A stretch of 64,000 nucleotides of DNA from positions 2,040,001 through 2,104,000 of the forward strand of contig NZ_CP060725.1 in assembly GCF_003797775.2 (NCBI RefSeq), in the 5' to 3' direction. Positions 42,016 through 51,784 of the stretch are shown here, piece by piece. Every line of letters begins with the position of its first letter. Position 1 is the first letter of the stretch. Origin of the DNA: Sphingopyxis sp. OPL5. Its GTDB lineage: Bacteria; Pseudomonadota; Alphaproteobacteria; Sphingomonadales; Sphingomonadaceae. Below the pieces are notes generated by a model. It was not told where the DNA came from. It did no database searches and was given only the letters and a program-made list of their open reading frames with translations. Both the position numbers and the translations under genes were made by a program.

Positions 42016-44213
42016 GCCAGCAGCTCCTTCGCGGCGGCGACAATCGAATCGCGGCTCGGCAGGGTGAGCGTCGCCGCGCGGCCGAGCGGGATGAAGCTGT
42101 CGTCGGCGGCGATGCGCTTCAGCTTTTTTTCCGGGGTGCGTTCGACGAAGGTCGCCATCAGCGCCTCGCTCTGCGACCCGGTGATGCGGCATTCGTCGAC
42201 GATCAGGATGCGCTTCGCATCGCCGACCGCGGCGACGAGCTTGTCCTCGTCGACCGGGCCGAGCCAGCGCAGGTCGATGACGCGCGCCTTGACCCCGCCC
42301 TCGGCGAGCAATTTTTCGGCCTGCCGCGAGAGATAGGTGCCGTTGCCATAGGTGACGATCGCAAGGTCGGTGCCGTCACCATGGACGCCGACGTCGCCGA
42401 GCCCGATCCGCGCGCCGTCGCCGGGGGCTTCGTAGACGCTGGTCCACAGGCCGTCGCCCTCTTCGTGGAGGTCGCGGGTCATGTAGAGCGCGATCGGTTC
42501 AACGAACACGACGACGCGCTGTTCCTCGCGCGCAAGCCGGACGCATTCGCGCAGCATCGCGACCGCATCGCGCCCGTTCGACGGCACCGCGAGGATGACG
42601 CCGGGGATGTCGCGGAAAATCGCGAGGCTGTTGTCGTTGTGGAAATGGCCGCCGAAACCCTTCTGATAGCCGAGCCCCGCGATGCGGATGACCATCGGGT
42701 TGGTATATTGGCCGTTCGAGAAGAAGCTGAGCGTCGCCGCTTCGCCGCGGATCTGGTCCTCGGCATTATGGACATAGGCGAGGAACTGGATCTCGGGCAT
42801 CGGCACGAAGCCGTTGTGCGCCATGCCGATCGCGAGGCCGAGGATCGCCTGTTCGTCGAGCAGGGTGTTGACCACGCGCGACGAGCCGAAGCGCTGGTGG
42901 AGCTTCGCGGTGACGTTGTAGACCCCGCCCTTCGGCCCGACATCCTCGCCCGCGACGACGATTTCCCGGTGCGCGAGCATCAGGTCGGCGAGCGCCCAGC
43001 TCAAGAGCCGTGCCATATGCTGCGGCTTGTCCATCTGGCCGGCGTCGCTGCCGAACATCGCCTTGCGATCGTCGGCCGAGGGGGTGTTCGCACGGACCAT
43101 GTCGCGCCGTGGCGGGACGATGCTGTCCATCACCTGCGCCGACGTGGTGATCTTGGGGCGGAGGATCGCCGCTTCGGCCTGCCGCGCCAGCGTTGCGCCG
43201 ATCTCTTCATAGGCGTTGGCGATCTCGGACGCGGTCATCCAGCCCTGCTCGACCAGCAGCGCCGCGCCCTTGAGCAACGGATCGCGCGCCTCGTCGGACT
43301 CGATCAGCGCTTTCGGCAGATAGGCACCCTGCACGTCGGACCCGGCATGGCCATAGAGGCGGACGGTCGCCATGTGGAGGAACACCGGCTTGCGCAAGCG
43401 GCGCGCATAGTCGGCGGCCTCGCACGCTCCGGCATAGGCCGCGGCAAGGTCGGTGCCGTCGCACTGGATATAGTGGAGCCCGGCGCGGTGACGGAACTGC
43501 GCCTCGATCCAGCCGGTCGGGGTGCGGGTCGAGATGCCGATGCCATTGTCCTCGCACAGGAAGATCAGCGGCATCGGCGAACCCTGGAACGCGGTCCAGC
43601 CGGCGGTGTTGAACGCGCCCTGCGCGGTCGAATGGTTCGCCGAGGCATCGCCGAAGCTGGCGAGCACGACCGCGTCGTCGGGCAGCGGCAGGTCCTTCAG
43701 CCCCTGTCGCCGCGCGATGCCGATCGAGAAAGCGGCGCCGACCGCCTTGGGCAGATGCGAGGCGATCGTCGAGGTTTGCGGCGGGATGTTGAGCGGTTTC
43801 GACCCGATCACCTTGTGGCGGCCGCCCGAGATCGGGTCCTCGGACGAGGCGGCGAAGCTCAGCAGCATGTCCCAGGTCGGGGTCTGCCCCGGCACCGCGC
43901 GCGCGCGGTGGAGCTGGAAGGCGTTCGAGCGATAATGAAGGAACGCCATGTCGGTGACGCGCAGCGCCGCGGCGACCGCGGCATTGCCCTCATGCCCCGA
44001 CGAGCCGATCGTGTAGAAACCCTCGGCACGCGCCTGCAGATGACGCGACAGCCGGTCCATCTGACGGCTGGTGAGCTGCGACAGGAAGATGTCGGTCGCC
44101 TCGGCGCGCGACAGGCCGGCCGCCGCGGGACCCGGCGCATCGGCGCGGTCGGGCAGGCGTCCGTCGGCCAGCGCGGCGAGGAATTTTTCATGTACCGCCT
44201 GAGCCGCGTCCAC
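42012..44213 (-). CDS. Fused alpha-beta E1 thiamine-diphosphate dehydrogenase
   Basis: 733 residues: an E1-alpha half (about 1-340) and an E1-beta half (about 395-733) in one chain, as in branched-chain or acetoin E1 alpha2-beta2 enzymes. The thiamine-diphosphate motif is FGDASANHSTAQGAFN (about 183-198). The phosphorylation-loop-like region and IGSSGHEGNAAVAAALR (near 68-85) are typical. The beta half has GEDVGPKGGVYNVT and ALYMTRDL. No E2 or E3 gene is beside it, unlike usual 2-oxoacid dehydrogenase operons; the partner is a FabD-like gene. It may feed an acyl group to that protein, but this is inference. Confidence 0.82.
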   Translation of the reverse strand: MDAAQAVHEKFLAALADGRLPDRADAPGPAAAGLSRAEATDIFLSQLTSRQMDRLSRHLQARAEGFYTIGSSGHEGNAAVAAALRVTDMAFLHYRSNAFQLHRARAVPGQTPTWDMLLSFAASSEDPISGGRHKVIGSKPLNIPPQTSTIASHLPKAVGAAFSIGIARRQGLKDLPLPDDAVVLASFGDASANHSTAQGAFNTAGWTAFQGSPMPLIFLCEDNGIGISTRTPTGWIEAQFRHRAGLHYIQCDGTDLAAAYAGACEAADYARRLRKPVFLHMATVRLYGHAGSDVQGAYLPKALIESDEARDPLLKGAALLVEQGWMTASEIANAYEEIGATLARQAEAAILRPKITTSAQVMDSIVPPRRDMVRANTPSADDRKAMFGSDAGQMDKPQHMARLLSWALADLMLAHREIVVAGEDVGPKGGVYNVTAKLHQRFGSSRVVNTLLDEQAILGLAIGMAHNGFVPMPEIQFLAYVHNAEDQIRGEAATLSFFSNGQYTNPMVIRIAGLGYQKGFGGHFHNDNSLAIFRDIPGVILAVPSNGRDAVAMLRECVRLAREEQRVVVFVEPIALYMTRDLHEEGDGLWTSVYEAPGDGARIGLGDVGVHGDGTDLAIVTYGNGTYLSRQAEKLLAEGGVKARVIDLRWLGPVDEDKLVAAVGDAKRILIVDECRITGSQSEALMATFVERTPEKKLKRIAADDSFIPLGRAATLTLPSRDSIVAAAKELLA

Positions 44214-44377
44214 CCGGATCCTCCCATCATGACATCGTTACCGGTGCAACCATCACGCGCGCCGTCGCGGCGCGCTATGATGGCGCGTTTGCCTATGCAA
44301 GCATCTCTTGCCATCGCGACCGCGGGCGCGCTACCACTTGTCGTAATGATCCACCGGGGCGGAAGCATTATTTCAAC

Positions 44378-45088
44378 ATGATATCGCTGTGGATCGCCCA
44401 GGCGTCGGCCGCCGCGCAGCCGCCGAACGCCGATGCGACCGGGGGTTGGCTCGTCGATCCCGAACTCGTCGCACCGGGCTATACCCAGACGATGGCCGGC
44501 GACACGATCCAGACCGCCTTCCCACCGCCCCCGCCGCCGCCGAACACCCCCGAATGGCTGAAGACGCTGGGCGACGCAGTCCGCAGCCTGTTCGACTGGC
44601 TGTCGCCGCTCGGCGAGCCCTTGCTGTGGATCGGCGGCATCCTGCTCGTGCTGCTGCTGCTCTATCTGTTCGTCCCCGCCTTTGCCCAATGGGTCGACGA
44701 CCTGCGCTATCGCCGCAAGCGCCAGGCGCTCGCCGACGAGGCCGATCTGGCCGGCCATGCCGAGGCCGGCGCGGCACGCATCCTGCTCGGCGAGGCCGAC
44801 GAACTGGCGGCGGCGGGGCGCTATGCCGAGGCGGTCCACCTGCTGCTCTATCGCAGCGTCGCCGACATCAGCGATCGCCGCCCGGGGCTGGTCCGGCCGG
44901 CGATGACCTCGCGCGACCTTGCCGCGGCGACCGACCTGCCCGGGGTCGCGCGCGAGGCGTTCAGCCGCATCGCGCGCGCGGTCGAAATCAGCCTGTTCGG
45001 CGGCCGCGCGATCGACGCCGGCGCCTGGGAACAGTGCCGCACCGCCTATGCCGAGATGACGGTGCCGCGAAACTGGGTCCGCACATGA
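44378..45088 (+). CDS. DUF4129-like membrane protein
   Basis: 236 residues. An N-terminal segment of about 75 residues has a Pro run (PPPPPPP near 48-54), then one membrane helix (about 85-108, ILLVLLLLYLFV). A C-terminal helical domain (about 125-236) has the AAGRYAEAVHLLLYRSVADI pattern of DUF4129, the transglutaminase-associated membrane family. First gene of the MoxR operon, with an ATGA overlap to the next gene. In several bacteria the DUF4129 protein accompanies MoxR and DUF58; its own role is unknown. Confidence 0.82.
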   Translation: MISLWIAQASAAAQPPNADATGGWLVDPELVAPGYTQTMAGDTIQTAFPPPPPPPNTPEWLKTLGDAVRSLFDWLSPLGEPLLWIGGILLVLLLLYLFVPAFAQWVDDLRYRRKRQALADEADLAGHAEAGAARILLGEADELAAAGRYAEAVHLLLYRSVADISDRRPGLVRPAMTSRDLAAATDLPGVAREAFSRIARAVEISLFGGRAIDAGAWEQCRTAYAEMTVPRNWVRT

Positions 45089-46323
45089 GCGACAATGCAA
45101 CCGGCGAGACCAGTTTCAACCCGCGGCTGATGGCCGGCATCGTCGTGCTGGGCATCGTCGCCTTCATCGCGCTGTGGGCGCTGATCGCGCTGGGGCCGCA
45201 GATCGGCAGTGGCAACGACGGCAAGGGCCATGCGCTGTCGAAGGCGGCACCGGGCTATGCCGGGATCGTCGACCTGGTCGAGCGCGCGGGCGCATCGGTC
45301 GACGTGCGGCGCAGCACCAAGCCCTATGTCTATGAAGATTACGAGCCGCTGGTCGTCCTGACCCCGACGCACCAGACGCGCCCCGAGGAAATCGCCGAGC
45401 TGATCGCCGGCGCCGGCGGGGCGCCGGTGCTGATCGTCCTGCCCAAATGGCGGGCGGGGCGGCTTCGCGGTACCGACACCAAGCCGGGCTGGGTCAGCGG
45501 CGGCTATCCCATCGTGCCGCCGTCGAAGCTGCTGCCGTCCGAACATTTCGGCAAGGTCGACATCCGCGCCGAGAAAGCGGCGGCGGCGCCCGCGCCCGCC
45601 TGGCTCGCCGGGCGGAACATCAGCGTGGCGCTGCCCGCCAATGTCCAGACCGTCGCCGGCGACGACATCGAAACGCTCGCCGCCGGCCCGCGCGGCGGCG
45701 CGGTGCTGGCACGCGCGAAATCGCATGATTATTACATCCTCGCCGACCCCGACCTGATCAACAATTTCGCCTTTGCCACGCCGGACGGCGCGCGCGGCGC
45801 GGTGACGCTGATCGACGCCATCGCCGAGGATGGCGACGCCGCCGACGGGCTCGCCTTCGACGTCACGCTGAACGGGCTCGGCGGCGGACGCTCGCTGCTG
45901 CGCTTCGCCTTCGTCCCGCCCTTCATCGGCATCACGCTCTGCCTGATCGCGGCGGGGCTGTTCGCGCTCTGGCAGGCGTGGGCGCGCTTCGGCCCGGCGC
46001 TGACCCCGCAGCGCGCGATCCCGGTGTCGAAGGCGGCCCTGATCGCCAACAGCGCCGACCTGATCAAGCAGGCGGGCCGCGAGCTCGAGGGGGCGGGCGA
46101 TTATGTCGCGAGCCTGCGCGCCGCCATCGCACGGCGGCTCCACGCGCCCGCCGGACTCGACGTCGCGGCGACCGACGGCTGGATCGACCGGCATTTGCCG
46201 CCCGGCAGCAATCTTTTCTCGGCGCTCGCGCGGCGCTTGCCGTTCGCGCGCAACAATCATGAATTCCTCGCAGACGCACAGGCGCTGCACGACATCAGGA
46301 AGGACTTAATCCGTGACAGCTGA
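45085..46323 (+). CDS. DUF4350-like membrane protein
   Basis: 412 residues. One membrane helix near the N-terminus (about 20-42), a periplasmic domain with [26 protein letters not shown] read as a Rossmann-like strand-helix unit around LTPTHQ, a second helix (about 268-290), and a cytoplasmic tail. This layout matches DUF4350 proteins found beside MoxR. The start overlaps the DUF4129-like gene (ATGA), and the stop overlaps the MoxR start by 11 bases. A long in-frame read-through from upstream is rejected. Confidence 0.8.
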   Translation: MSDNATGETSFNPRLMAGIVVLGIVAFIALWALIALGPQIGSGNDGKGHALSKAAPGYAGIVDLVERAGASVDVRRSTKPYVYEDYEPLVVLTPTHQTRPEEIAELIAGAGGAPVLIVLPKWRAGRLRGTDTKPGWVSGGYPIVPPSKLLPSEHFGKVDIRAEKAAAAPAPAWLAGRNISVALPANVQTVAGDDIETLAAGPRGGAVLARAKSHDYYILADPDLINNFAFATPDGARGAVTLIDAIAEDGDAADGLAFDVTLNGLGGGRSLLRFAFVPPFIGITLCLIAAGLFALWQAWARFGPALTPQRAIPVSKAALIANSADLIKQAGRELEGAGDYVASLRAAIARRLHAPAGLDVAATDGWIDRHLPPGSNLFSALARRLPFARNNHEFLADAQALHDIRKDLIRDS

Positions 46324-47305
46324 ACCGATCGCCAAGGGAGACGGGGCCAAGGGCATCGAGCGCGTGCAGGCCTTGGGCGCCGCGATCGACGCCGAGGTCG
46401 CCAAGGCGGTGTTCGGGCAGGGTCCGCTGACCCGCATGGTGACGATCGCGCTGCTCGCGGGCGGGCATGTCCTGCTCGAAGGGCCGCCGGGAACCGCCAA
46501 GACCCTGCTCGCACAGGCGTTCGCGCGCGCGACCGGGCTCGATTTCGGACGCATCCAGTTCACCCCCGATTTGATGCCGGGCGACATTTTGGGGTCGAAC
46601 CTGTTCAACTTCCAGACGTCGGCCTTCACGCTGACCAAGGGGCCGATCTTCACCGAATTGCTGCTCGCCGACGAAATCAACCGCACCCCGCCCAAGACGC
46701 AGGCGGCGCTGCTCGAAGCGATGCAGGAACGCCGCGTGACGATCAACGGCGAGCCGCATGGCATGAGCCCGCGCTTCACCGTGCTCGCGACGCAGAATCC
46801 GATCGAGCAGCAGGGCGTCTATCCGCTGCCCGAGGCGCAGCTCGACCGCTTCCTGTTCAAACTGGTCGTCGGCTATCCCGACGCCGCCGAGGAACGGCGG
46901 ATCGTCGCCGAACATGGCGGGCGTTTCAAAAGCCCCGCGGTCGCCGATTTCGGCGTGTCGCAGGTCGCCGACGCGGCGGCGATCGGCGAAGCGATCGACG
47001 TGATTTCGACCGTGCGGCTGGCTGACGAGATCGTCGATTATATCGTCCGCCTGATCCGCGCGACGCGCGAGAGCGCCGACCTGGAGTGCGGCGCAAGCCC
47101 GCGCGCCGCATCGCTGCTGGCGCGCGCGGCGAGCGCCGCCGCGGCGCTCGACGGGCGCGACTATGTCATCCCCGACGATATCCAGCGCCTCGCGGCCGGG
47201 GTGCTGCGCCACCGCGTCATCCTGTCGGCGGCAGCCGAGATCGAAGGGCGCAGCGTCGAACAGGTCGTCGCCGCGCTGCTCGAACGCGAGGAAGTGCCTC
47301 GGTGA
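46313..47305 (+). CDS. MoxR-family AAA+ ATPase
   Basis: 330 residues. Walker [16 protein letters not shown] is near 54-67, Walker [10 protein letters not shown] near 118-126, with [14 protein letters not shown] (pre-sensor) and [22 protein letters not shown] (sensor and arginine-finger region). MoxR ATPases act with a von Willebrand-type or DUF58 partner in maturation of metallo-enzymes or envelope complexes. GTG start at 46313, 11 bases inside the previous gene. The overlap with DUF58 is GTGA. Third gene of an eight-gene overlapping operon. Confidence 0.95.
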   Translation: MTAEPIAKGDGAKGIERVQALGAAIDAEVAKAVFGQGPLTRMVTIALLAGGHVLLEGPPGTAKTLLAQAFARATGLDFGRIQFTPDLMPGDILGSNLFNFQTSAFTLTKGPIFTELLLADEINRTPPKTQAALLEAMQERRVTINGEPHGMSPRFTVLATQNPIEQQGVYPLPEAQLDRFLFKLVVGYPDAAEERRIVAEHGGRFKSPAVADFGVSQVADAAAIGEAIDVISTVRLADEIVDYIVRLIRATRESADLECGASPRAASLLARAASAAAALDGRDYVIPDDIQRLAAGVLRHRVILSAAAEIEGRSVEQVVAALLEREEVPR

Positions 47306-48633
47306 TCTACCCGACCCGCCGCGCGGTCCTCTTGCTGTTGGCCGGCGCGCCGGTCGCGCTTTTGCTCGGGCTGATCCGGCCCGAGCTGTGGCTCGTCGCG
47401 CCGGGCTGGATCGGGTTCATCACCGCCTGCCTGCTGATCGACGGCGTTGCCGGTCCCCATCCGCGCGGCCTGGCGCTCGACACCCGTTTCCCGCACCAGG
47501 TCGGGGTCGGCGATCCGTTCGACCTCAGGCTCACCGCGACGAGCGAGCGCGGCGTGCCGCGCCATGCCGAAGTCGCGCTGGCGGTCGATGAGCGGCTCGC
47601 GGTCGGCGGGCGGCTGTCGGACGAGATGCGCGCCGCCGAAAGCGAGGACGGCACACGCCGCGCGCTCGTCCGGACGTTGAGCCTGTCGGCCGCGCGGCGC
47701 GGCAAGGCGGTGATCGACAGCCTGTGGATTCGCTGGCGCGGCCCGCTGGGCCTCGTGTGGAAACAGCGCAAGTTCGTCGTCGACACCAACATCGCGGTCG
47801 TCCCCAGCCTGCGCGCGGTGACCGAGGAAGGGCGCCGCCTGTTCCAGCGCAACAGCTGGTTCGGGCTGCGCCAGCAGCGGATGCGCGGCGAAGGCGCCGA
47901 ATTCGAGGCGCTGGCGGAATATCAGCCCGGCATGGACCGGCGCGCGATCGACTGGAACGCGTCGGCGCGGCATGTGAAGCTGTTCGCCAAGGAATATCGC
48001 GTCGAACGCGACAATCGCGTCGTGCTGGCGATCGACGCCGGACGGACGATGTCCGAACCCGTCGGCGGCATGCCGCGCGTCGACCGCGCGGTGTCGGCGG
48101 CGCTGCTGCTCGCCTATGTCGGGCTGAAGATGAACGACCGGGTCAGCCTGTTCTCCTTTGCCGCCAAGCCGCAGGCGATGACCCCCGCTTACATGCACAC
48201 CCAGGATTTCCCGGCGCTGCAGCGCGCCGCGAGCCTGGTCGACTATGCCCATGTCGAAAGCAATTTCACCCTCGCGCTGACCACCCTGTCGGCGCAGCTC
48301 AACCGCCGCTCGCTGATCATCCTGTTCACCGAATTCACCGACGCGACGAGCGCCGACCTGATGATCCGTGCCGCCGGGCGGCTGGTCAAGAAACACCGCC
48401 TGCTGTTCGTCGTGCTGAAGGACGATGAACTGGAAACCGAGGAACGTCGCCGCCCCGAAAGCGCCGCCGACGTCACGAGGTCGAACGTTGCCGCGGCGAT
48501 GCTGCGCGACCGGCAGCTGGTGATCGCGCGGTTGCAGCGGCTCGGCGCCGACGTCCTCGAAGTGCCCGCCGACACGATGACGGCAGGGGTCGTCGACGCC
48601 TATCTGGGCATCAAGCGCGAGGGCAGCCTGTGA
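47302..48633 (+). CDS. DUF58 protein, MoxR partner
   Basis: 443 residues. Two membrane helices at the N-terminus (about 8-50), a beta-rich middle, then the DUF58 core with [19 protein letters not shown] (about 206-224) and a von Willebrand A-like part, where [12 protein letters not shown] carries the MIDAS-like motif. DUF58 proteins are the usual partner of MoxR ATPases and may be remodelled by them. GTG start at 47302 overlapping the MoxR stop. Next to it is the SpoIIM-like gene, again with GTGA. Confidence 0.9.
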   Translation: MIYPTRRAVLLLLAGAPVALLLGLIRPELWLVAPGWIGFITACLLIDGVAGPHPRGLALDTRFPHQVGVGDPFDLRLTATSERGVPRHAEVALAVDERLAVGGRLSDEMRAAESEDGTRRALVRTLSLSAARRGKAVIDSLWIRWRGPLGLVWKQRKFVVDTNIAVVPSLRAVTEEGRRLFQRNSWFGLRQQRMRGEGAEFEALAEYQPGMDRRAIDWNASARHVKLFAKEYRVERDNRVVLAIDAGRTMSEPVGGMPRVDRAVSAALLLAYVGLKMNDRVSLFSFAAKPQAMTPAYMHTQDFPALQRAASLVDYAHVESNFTLALTTLSAQLNRRSLIILFTEFTDATSADLMIRAAGRLVKKHRLLFVVLKDDELETEERRRPESAADVTRSNVAAAMLRDRQLVIARLQRLGADVLEVPADTMTAGVVDAYLGIKREGSL

Positions 48634-49670
48634 TCCCCGACCTTCCCGTCGCCGCGGCGCTCGACGCGCCCGCCTTTTCGACCGGGCGCTTTCGCGCCGA
48701 GCGCGAGGCCGACTGGATCGCCTTCGACGCGCTGCTCACCCGGCTCGAAAAGCGCGGCGCCAAAGGACTGTCGAGCGAAGAACTGCTCCAGCTGCCAGTC
48801 CTGTACCGCGCGACCCTGTCGTCGCTGTCGATCGCGCGCGCGACGAGCCTCGACAAGGCGCTGCTCGATCACCTCGAAGCGCTGTCGATGCGCGGCTATT
48901 TCCTGATCTATGGCGTGCGCCAGTCGCGGTTCGACCGGATGGCGCGCTTTTTCACCCGCGACTGGCCGCTGGCGGTGCAGGCGGTGTGGAAAGAAACGCT
49001 GATCATCGCGGCGATCATCATCCTCGGCGCGATCACCAGCTGGTCGCTCGTGTCGAGCCAGCCCGACTGGTATTACAGCTTCGTCGACGAGGGGATGGCG
49101 GGCGGGCGCGACCCGCGCGCGACCGCCGAGTTTCTGCAATCGACGATCGGCCATGGCAAGGCGGCGGCGTCCGAGGAAGACGGCGCGCTGCACGTGTTCG
49201 CCACCTTCCTCTTCACCCACAACAGCCAGGTGTCGATCCTGTCCTTCGCGCTCGGCTTCGCCTTCGGCATCCCGACGATGATGCTCGAATTCTATCAGGG
49301 AATCAGCCTGGGGGCGATGGTCGCGGTGTTCACCGGCAAGGGGCTGGGCTATGATTTCGGCGGCTGGCTGTTCATCCACGGCACCACCGAATTGTTCGCC
49401 GCCGCCTTGTCGGGCGCGGCGGGACTGCGCATCGGCGCCGCGGTGGTCTTTCCCGGCGCGCGCAGCCGGTTGCAGGCGGCGTCCGATGCCGGGCGCACCG
49501 CGGGCAAGGTGATGGTCGGGGTGATCATCATGCTGCTCGTCGCCGGACTGCTCGAAGGCTTCGGGCGCCAGCTGATCACCGACACGGTGATGCGCTATGG
49601 CATCGGCACCGTGATGCTGCTCCTCTGGTTCGCCTATTATTATATCCCGCGGCGGAGCGCGGCGACATGA
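48630..49670 (+). CDS. SpoIIM/DUF95-family membrane protein
   Basis: 346 residues. A helical cytoplasmic head (about 1-120), then about five membrane helices (near 130-150, 195-215, 215-240, 255-275, 305-340) with FLFTHNSQVSILSFALGFAFG and GWLFIHGTTELFAAALSGAAG, features of the stage II sporulation protein M family. Sphingomonads do not sporulate, so the family's role here is envelope-related at most. GTG start. The stop overlaps the RDD gene (ATGA). Confidence 0.88.
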   Translation: MIPDLPVAAALDAPAFSTGRFRAEREADWIAFDALLTRLEKRGAKGLSSEELLQLPVLYRATLSSLSIARATSLDKALLDHLEALSMRGYFLIYGVRQSRFDRMARFFTRDWPLAVQAVWKETLIIAAIIILGAITSWSLVSSQPDWYYSFVDEGMAGGRDPRATAEFLQSTIGHGKAAASEEDGALHVFATFLFTHNSQVSILSFALGFAFGIPTMMLEFYQGISLGAMVAVFTGKGLGYDFGGWLFIHGTTELFAAALSGAAGLRIGAAVVFPGARSRLQAASDAGRTAGKVMVGVIIMLLVAGLLEGFGRQLITDTVMRYGIGTVMLLLWFAYYYIPRRSAAT

Positions 49671-50536
49671 GCGCCACGGCGAACGCGAAAATGCGGACCG
49701 CGCAAAAAGGCAAGATCCGCCAGTTCATCACCCCCGAGGGGGTCGACCTCGAGCTCAAGATCGCGAGTTCGGGGCTGCGTTTCGGCGCGCTGATCGTCGA
49801 CCTCGGCATCCTGCTCGCGATCATGATCCTGTTCTCGCTGTTCCTCGACTGGATCGACGCCGCCGCGTCGCGCGACCTGATCGAGATGATCTGGCTGCTC
49901 GGTTTCTTCGTGCTGCGGACCTTCTGGTTCATCGGCTTCGAACTCGGCCAGCGCGCCGCGACGCCGGGCAAGCGCCTGATGGGGATTCGCGTCGTCGCGC
50001 GCGACGGCGGCCGGCTGACCGCCGACGCGGTGGTCGCGCGCAACCTGATCCGCGAGCTCGAACTGTTCCTGCCGCTGATGATGCTGGGCTTCGGCGCGAG
50101 CGAGGATGCGGTGTCGGGCTGGACCGCGTTCGCCGGGGTCGCCTGGTCGCTGACGCTGAGCCTGTTCCTGCTGTTCAACAAGGACCGGATGCGGATGGGC
50201 GACCTGATCGCCGGGACGTGGGTGGTGATGGCGCAGCGATCGAAGCTCGACCATGACATCGCCGCCGAGGCCGAGGCGGCCGGGCCGATGGCGTTCAGCG
50301 AGGCCGAACTGTCGGTCTATGGCATTTTCGAACTGCAGGAGCTCGAGCGGGTCTTGCGTATCCGCGATGCGCGCGCCATGCGCGAGGTCGCGGACACGAT
50401 CCGCGCCAAGATCGGGCGGCCGGTCGCGGAGGAGGACGATGTCTTCCTCCTCTCCTATTACCGCCAGCTGAAAGCCCGGCTCGAACGCAAATTGCTGTTC
50501 GGCAAGCGGCGAGAGGATAAATATGCCAGCGACTGA
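49667..50536 (+). CDS. RDD-family membrane protein
   Basis: 289 residues. The RDD domain (about 20-175) starts GVDLELKIASSGLRFGALIVDLGILL and continues with GQRAATPGKRLMGIRVVARDG, with three or four membrane helices and the Arg-Asp-Asp-type polar residues. The C-terminal 100 residues are cytoplasmic and helical. RDD proteins are often ion- or proton-linked; this one belongs to the MoxR operon. Overlaps its neighbours by four bases at the 5' end and by 14 with the nitroreductase gene. Confidence 0.87.
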   Translation: MSATANAKMRTAQKGKIRQFITPEGVDLELKIASSGLRFGALIVDLGILLAIMILFSLFLDWIDAAASRDLIEMIWLLGFFVLRTFWFIGFELGQRAATPGKRLMGIRVVARDGGRLTADAVVARNLIRELELFLPLMMLGFGASEDAVSGWTAFAGVAWSLTLSLFLLFNKDRMRMGDLIAGTWVVMAQRSKLDHDIAAEAEAAGPMAFSEAELSVYGIFELQELERVLRIRDARAMREVADTIRAKIGRPVAEEDDVFLLSYYRQLKARLERKLLFGKRREDKYASD

Positions 50537-51224
50537 CACCGCCACCCTTCCCGTGACCGACGCGCTGCACAAGCGGCGTTCGGTGCGTGCCTTTACCGAT
50601 CGGCCGGTCGACCCCGCGCTGCTGACCGAAATCTTCGCCGCCGCGCAGCGTGCGCCGTCGGGTGGCAATCTCCAGCCCTGGCAGGCCATAGTGCTCGCGG
50701 GCAGCGACTGGCAGGCGGTCAAGGACGCGGTCGCGGCGCGCATCGCTATGGGCCGCGAGGGGCATCAACCCGAATATGACATTTACCCCAAGGGGCTGAC
50801 CGAGCCGTGGGAAACGCGGCGCTTCGGGGTCGGCGAGGGGCTGTACGCCGCGCTCGGCATCCCGCGCGAGGACAAGAAGGCGCGGCTCGGCCAGTTCATG
50901 AACAATTATACCGGTTTCGGCGCGCCGGTGATGCTGTTCCTCCATTGCTCGCGGATCATGGGGCCGCCGCAATGGTCCGACATGGGCATGTGGCTGCAGT
51001 CGGTGATGCTGCTGCTCGTCGAGCATGGCCTGGCAAGCTGCCCGCAGGAATGCTGGGCGATGTACGGCGCGACGATCCGCGAGACCCTGGCGCTCGGCGA
51101 CGACCAGATCCTGTTCACCGGGCTCGCGATCGGTTACGCCGACGAGGATGCGGCGGTGAACCAATGGCCGGTGCCGCGCGTTGGCATCGACGAAGTGGTC
51201 GATTTCCGGGGATTTGCATCGTGA
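50523..51224 (+). CDS. Nitroreductase-family flavoenzyme
   Basis: 233 residues, cytoplasmic FMN enzyme: LHKRRSVRAFTDRPVDP (FMN-phosphate Arg/Ser), QRAPSGGNLQPWQ (the family SGGNxQPW), and GLAIGYADEDAAVNQW near the end. Reduces nitro groups or quinones with NAD(P)H. It starts 14 bases inside the RDD gene and its stop overlaps the following lipoprotein gene (GTGA), so it is translated with the MoxR operon though its link to that group is unclear. Confidence 0.9.
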   Translation: MPATDTATLPVTDALHKRRSVRAFTDRPVDPALLTEIFAAAQRAPSGGNLQPWQAIVLAGSDWQAVKDAVAARIAMGREGHQPEYDIYPKGLTEPWETRRFGVGEGLYAALGIPREDKKARLGQFMNNYTGFGAPVMLFLHCSRIMGPPQWSDMGMWLQSVMLLLVEHGLASCPQECWAMYGATIRETLALGDDQILFTGLAIGYADEDAAVNQWPVPRVGIDEVVDFRGFAS

Positions 51225-51745
51225 GCCGAAAACGCGCCTGGTGGCGCTACAGCATCGCCCTGCCGTTGACGCTCGCGATCGCGAGTTGCACCGCGGTGCC
51301 GACTCCGGCGCCTGCTCCCGCGCCGACCCCGGTCGCCGCGGCACCCCGCCCGACCCCCGCGCCGGTTCCCGCTCCCGCGAAAGCCTGGGACGAGCGGCGC
51401 CTCGATGCCGGCGAGTGGCGTTATGACGCGGCGGCCCGCACCGCGAGCTTCGCACAAGCGGGCGTCGCGTCGCCGCTGGTGACGATGGCGTGCAGCGGCG
51501 GTTCGATCGAGCTTGGCGCCGGGCTCGGCGCCGGCGAGACGCTCGACGTCGATCTCAGGACCAGCGCCGGCACCGACCGGCTGCGGCTGAGCGGCGGCCG
51601 CGTGACGCTCGGCAATCGCGACGCCCGGCTCGACCGCATCGCCTTCAGCCGCGGCCGCTTCGCGCTGGAGGCAAGCAACGGCAGCACGCTGACGCTGCCG
51701 GTCCAGTCCGAAATCGGCCGGTTGATCGAGGATTGCCGCGGGTAA
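51221..51745 (+). CDS. Lipoprotein of unknown function
   Basis: 174 residues. A hydrophobic N-terminus ends at a lipobox LAIASC (Cys23), followed by a Pro/Ala/Thr-rich spacer (about 26-55) like those that hold outer-membrane lipoproteins. A beta-rich domain then follows, with YDAAARTASFAQAGVASPLV and LRLSGGRVTLGN. I do not recognise the family. GTG start at 51221 overlapping the nitroreductase stop, last gene of the operon. Confidence 0.72.
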   Translation: MSRKRAWWRYSIALPLTLAIASCTAVPTPAPAPAPTPVAAAPRPTPAPVPAPAKAWDERRLDAGEWRYDAAARTASFAQAGVASPLVTMACSGGSIELGAGLGAGETLDVDLRTSAGTDRLRLSGGRVTLGNRDARLDRIAFSRGRFALEASNGSTLTLPVQSEIGRLIEDCRG

Positions 51746-51772
51746 AGACCGCGGCCCCCGCCTACGCGGGGG
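51736..51772. terminator. Hairpin pair after the MoxR operon
   Basis: CCGCGG repeats around the stop codon form one stem, then CCCCCGC/GCGGGGG (51755-51761 with 51766-51772, 4-base loop) forms another. No T-run follows on the plus strand, so it may be a palindromic repeat fragment acting between convergent genes. Confidence 0.45.
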
Positions 51773-51784
51773 CGACGGAAATTC

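Noticed and set aside
48630..49670. SpoIIM-like gene as evidence for sporulation
   Set aside because: The family is widespread outside spore formers. It sits in a MoxR/DUF58 membrane operon and no other sporulation gene is present.
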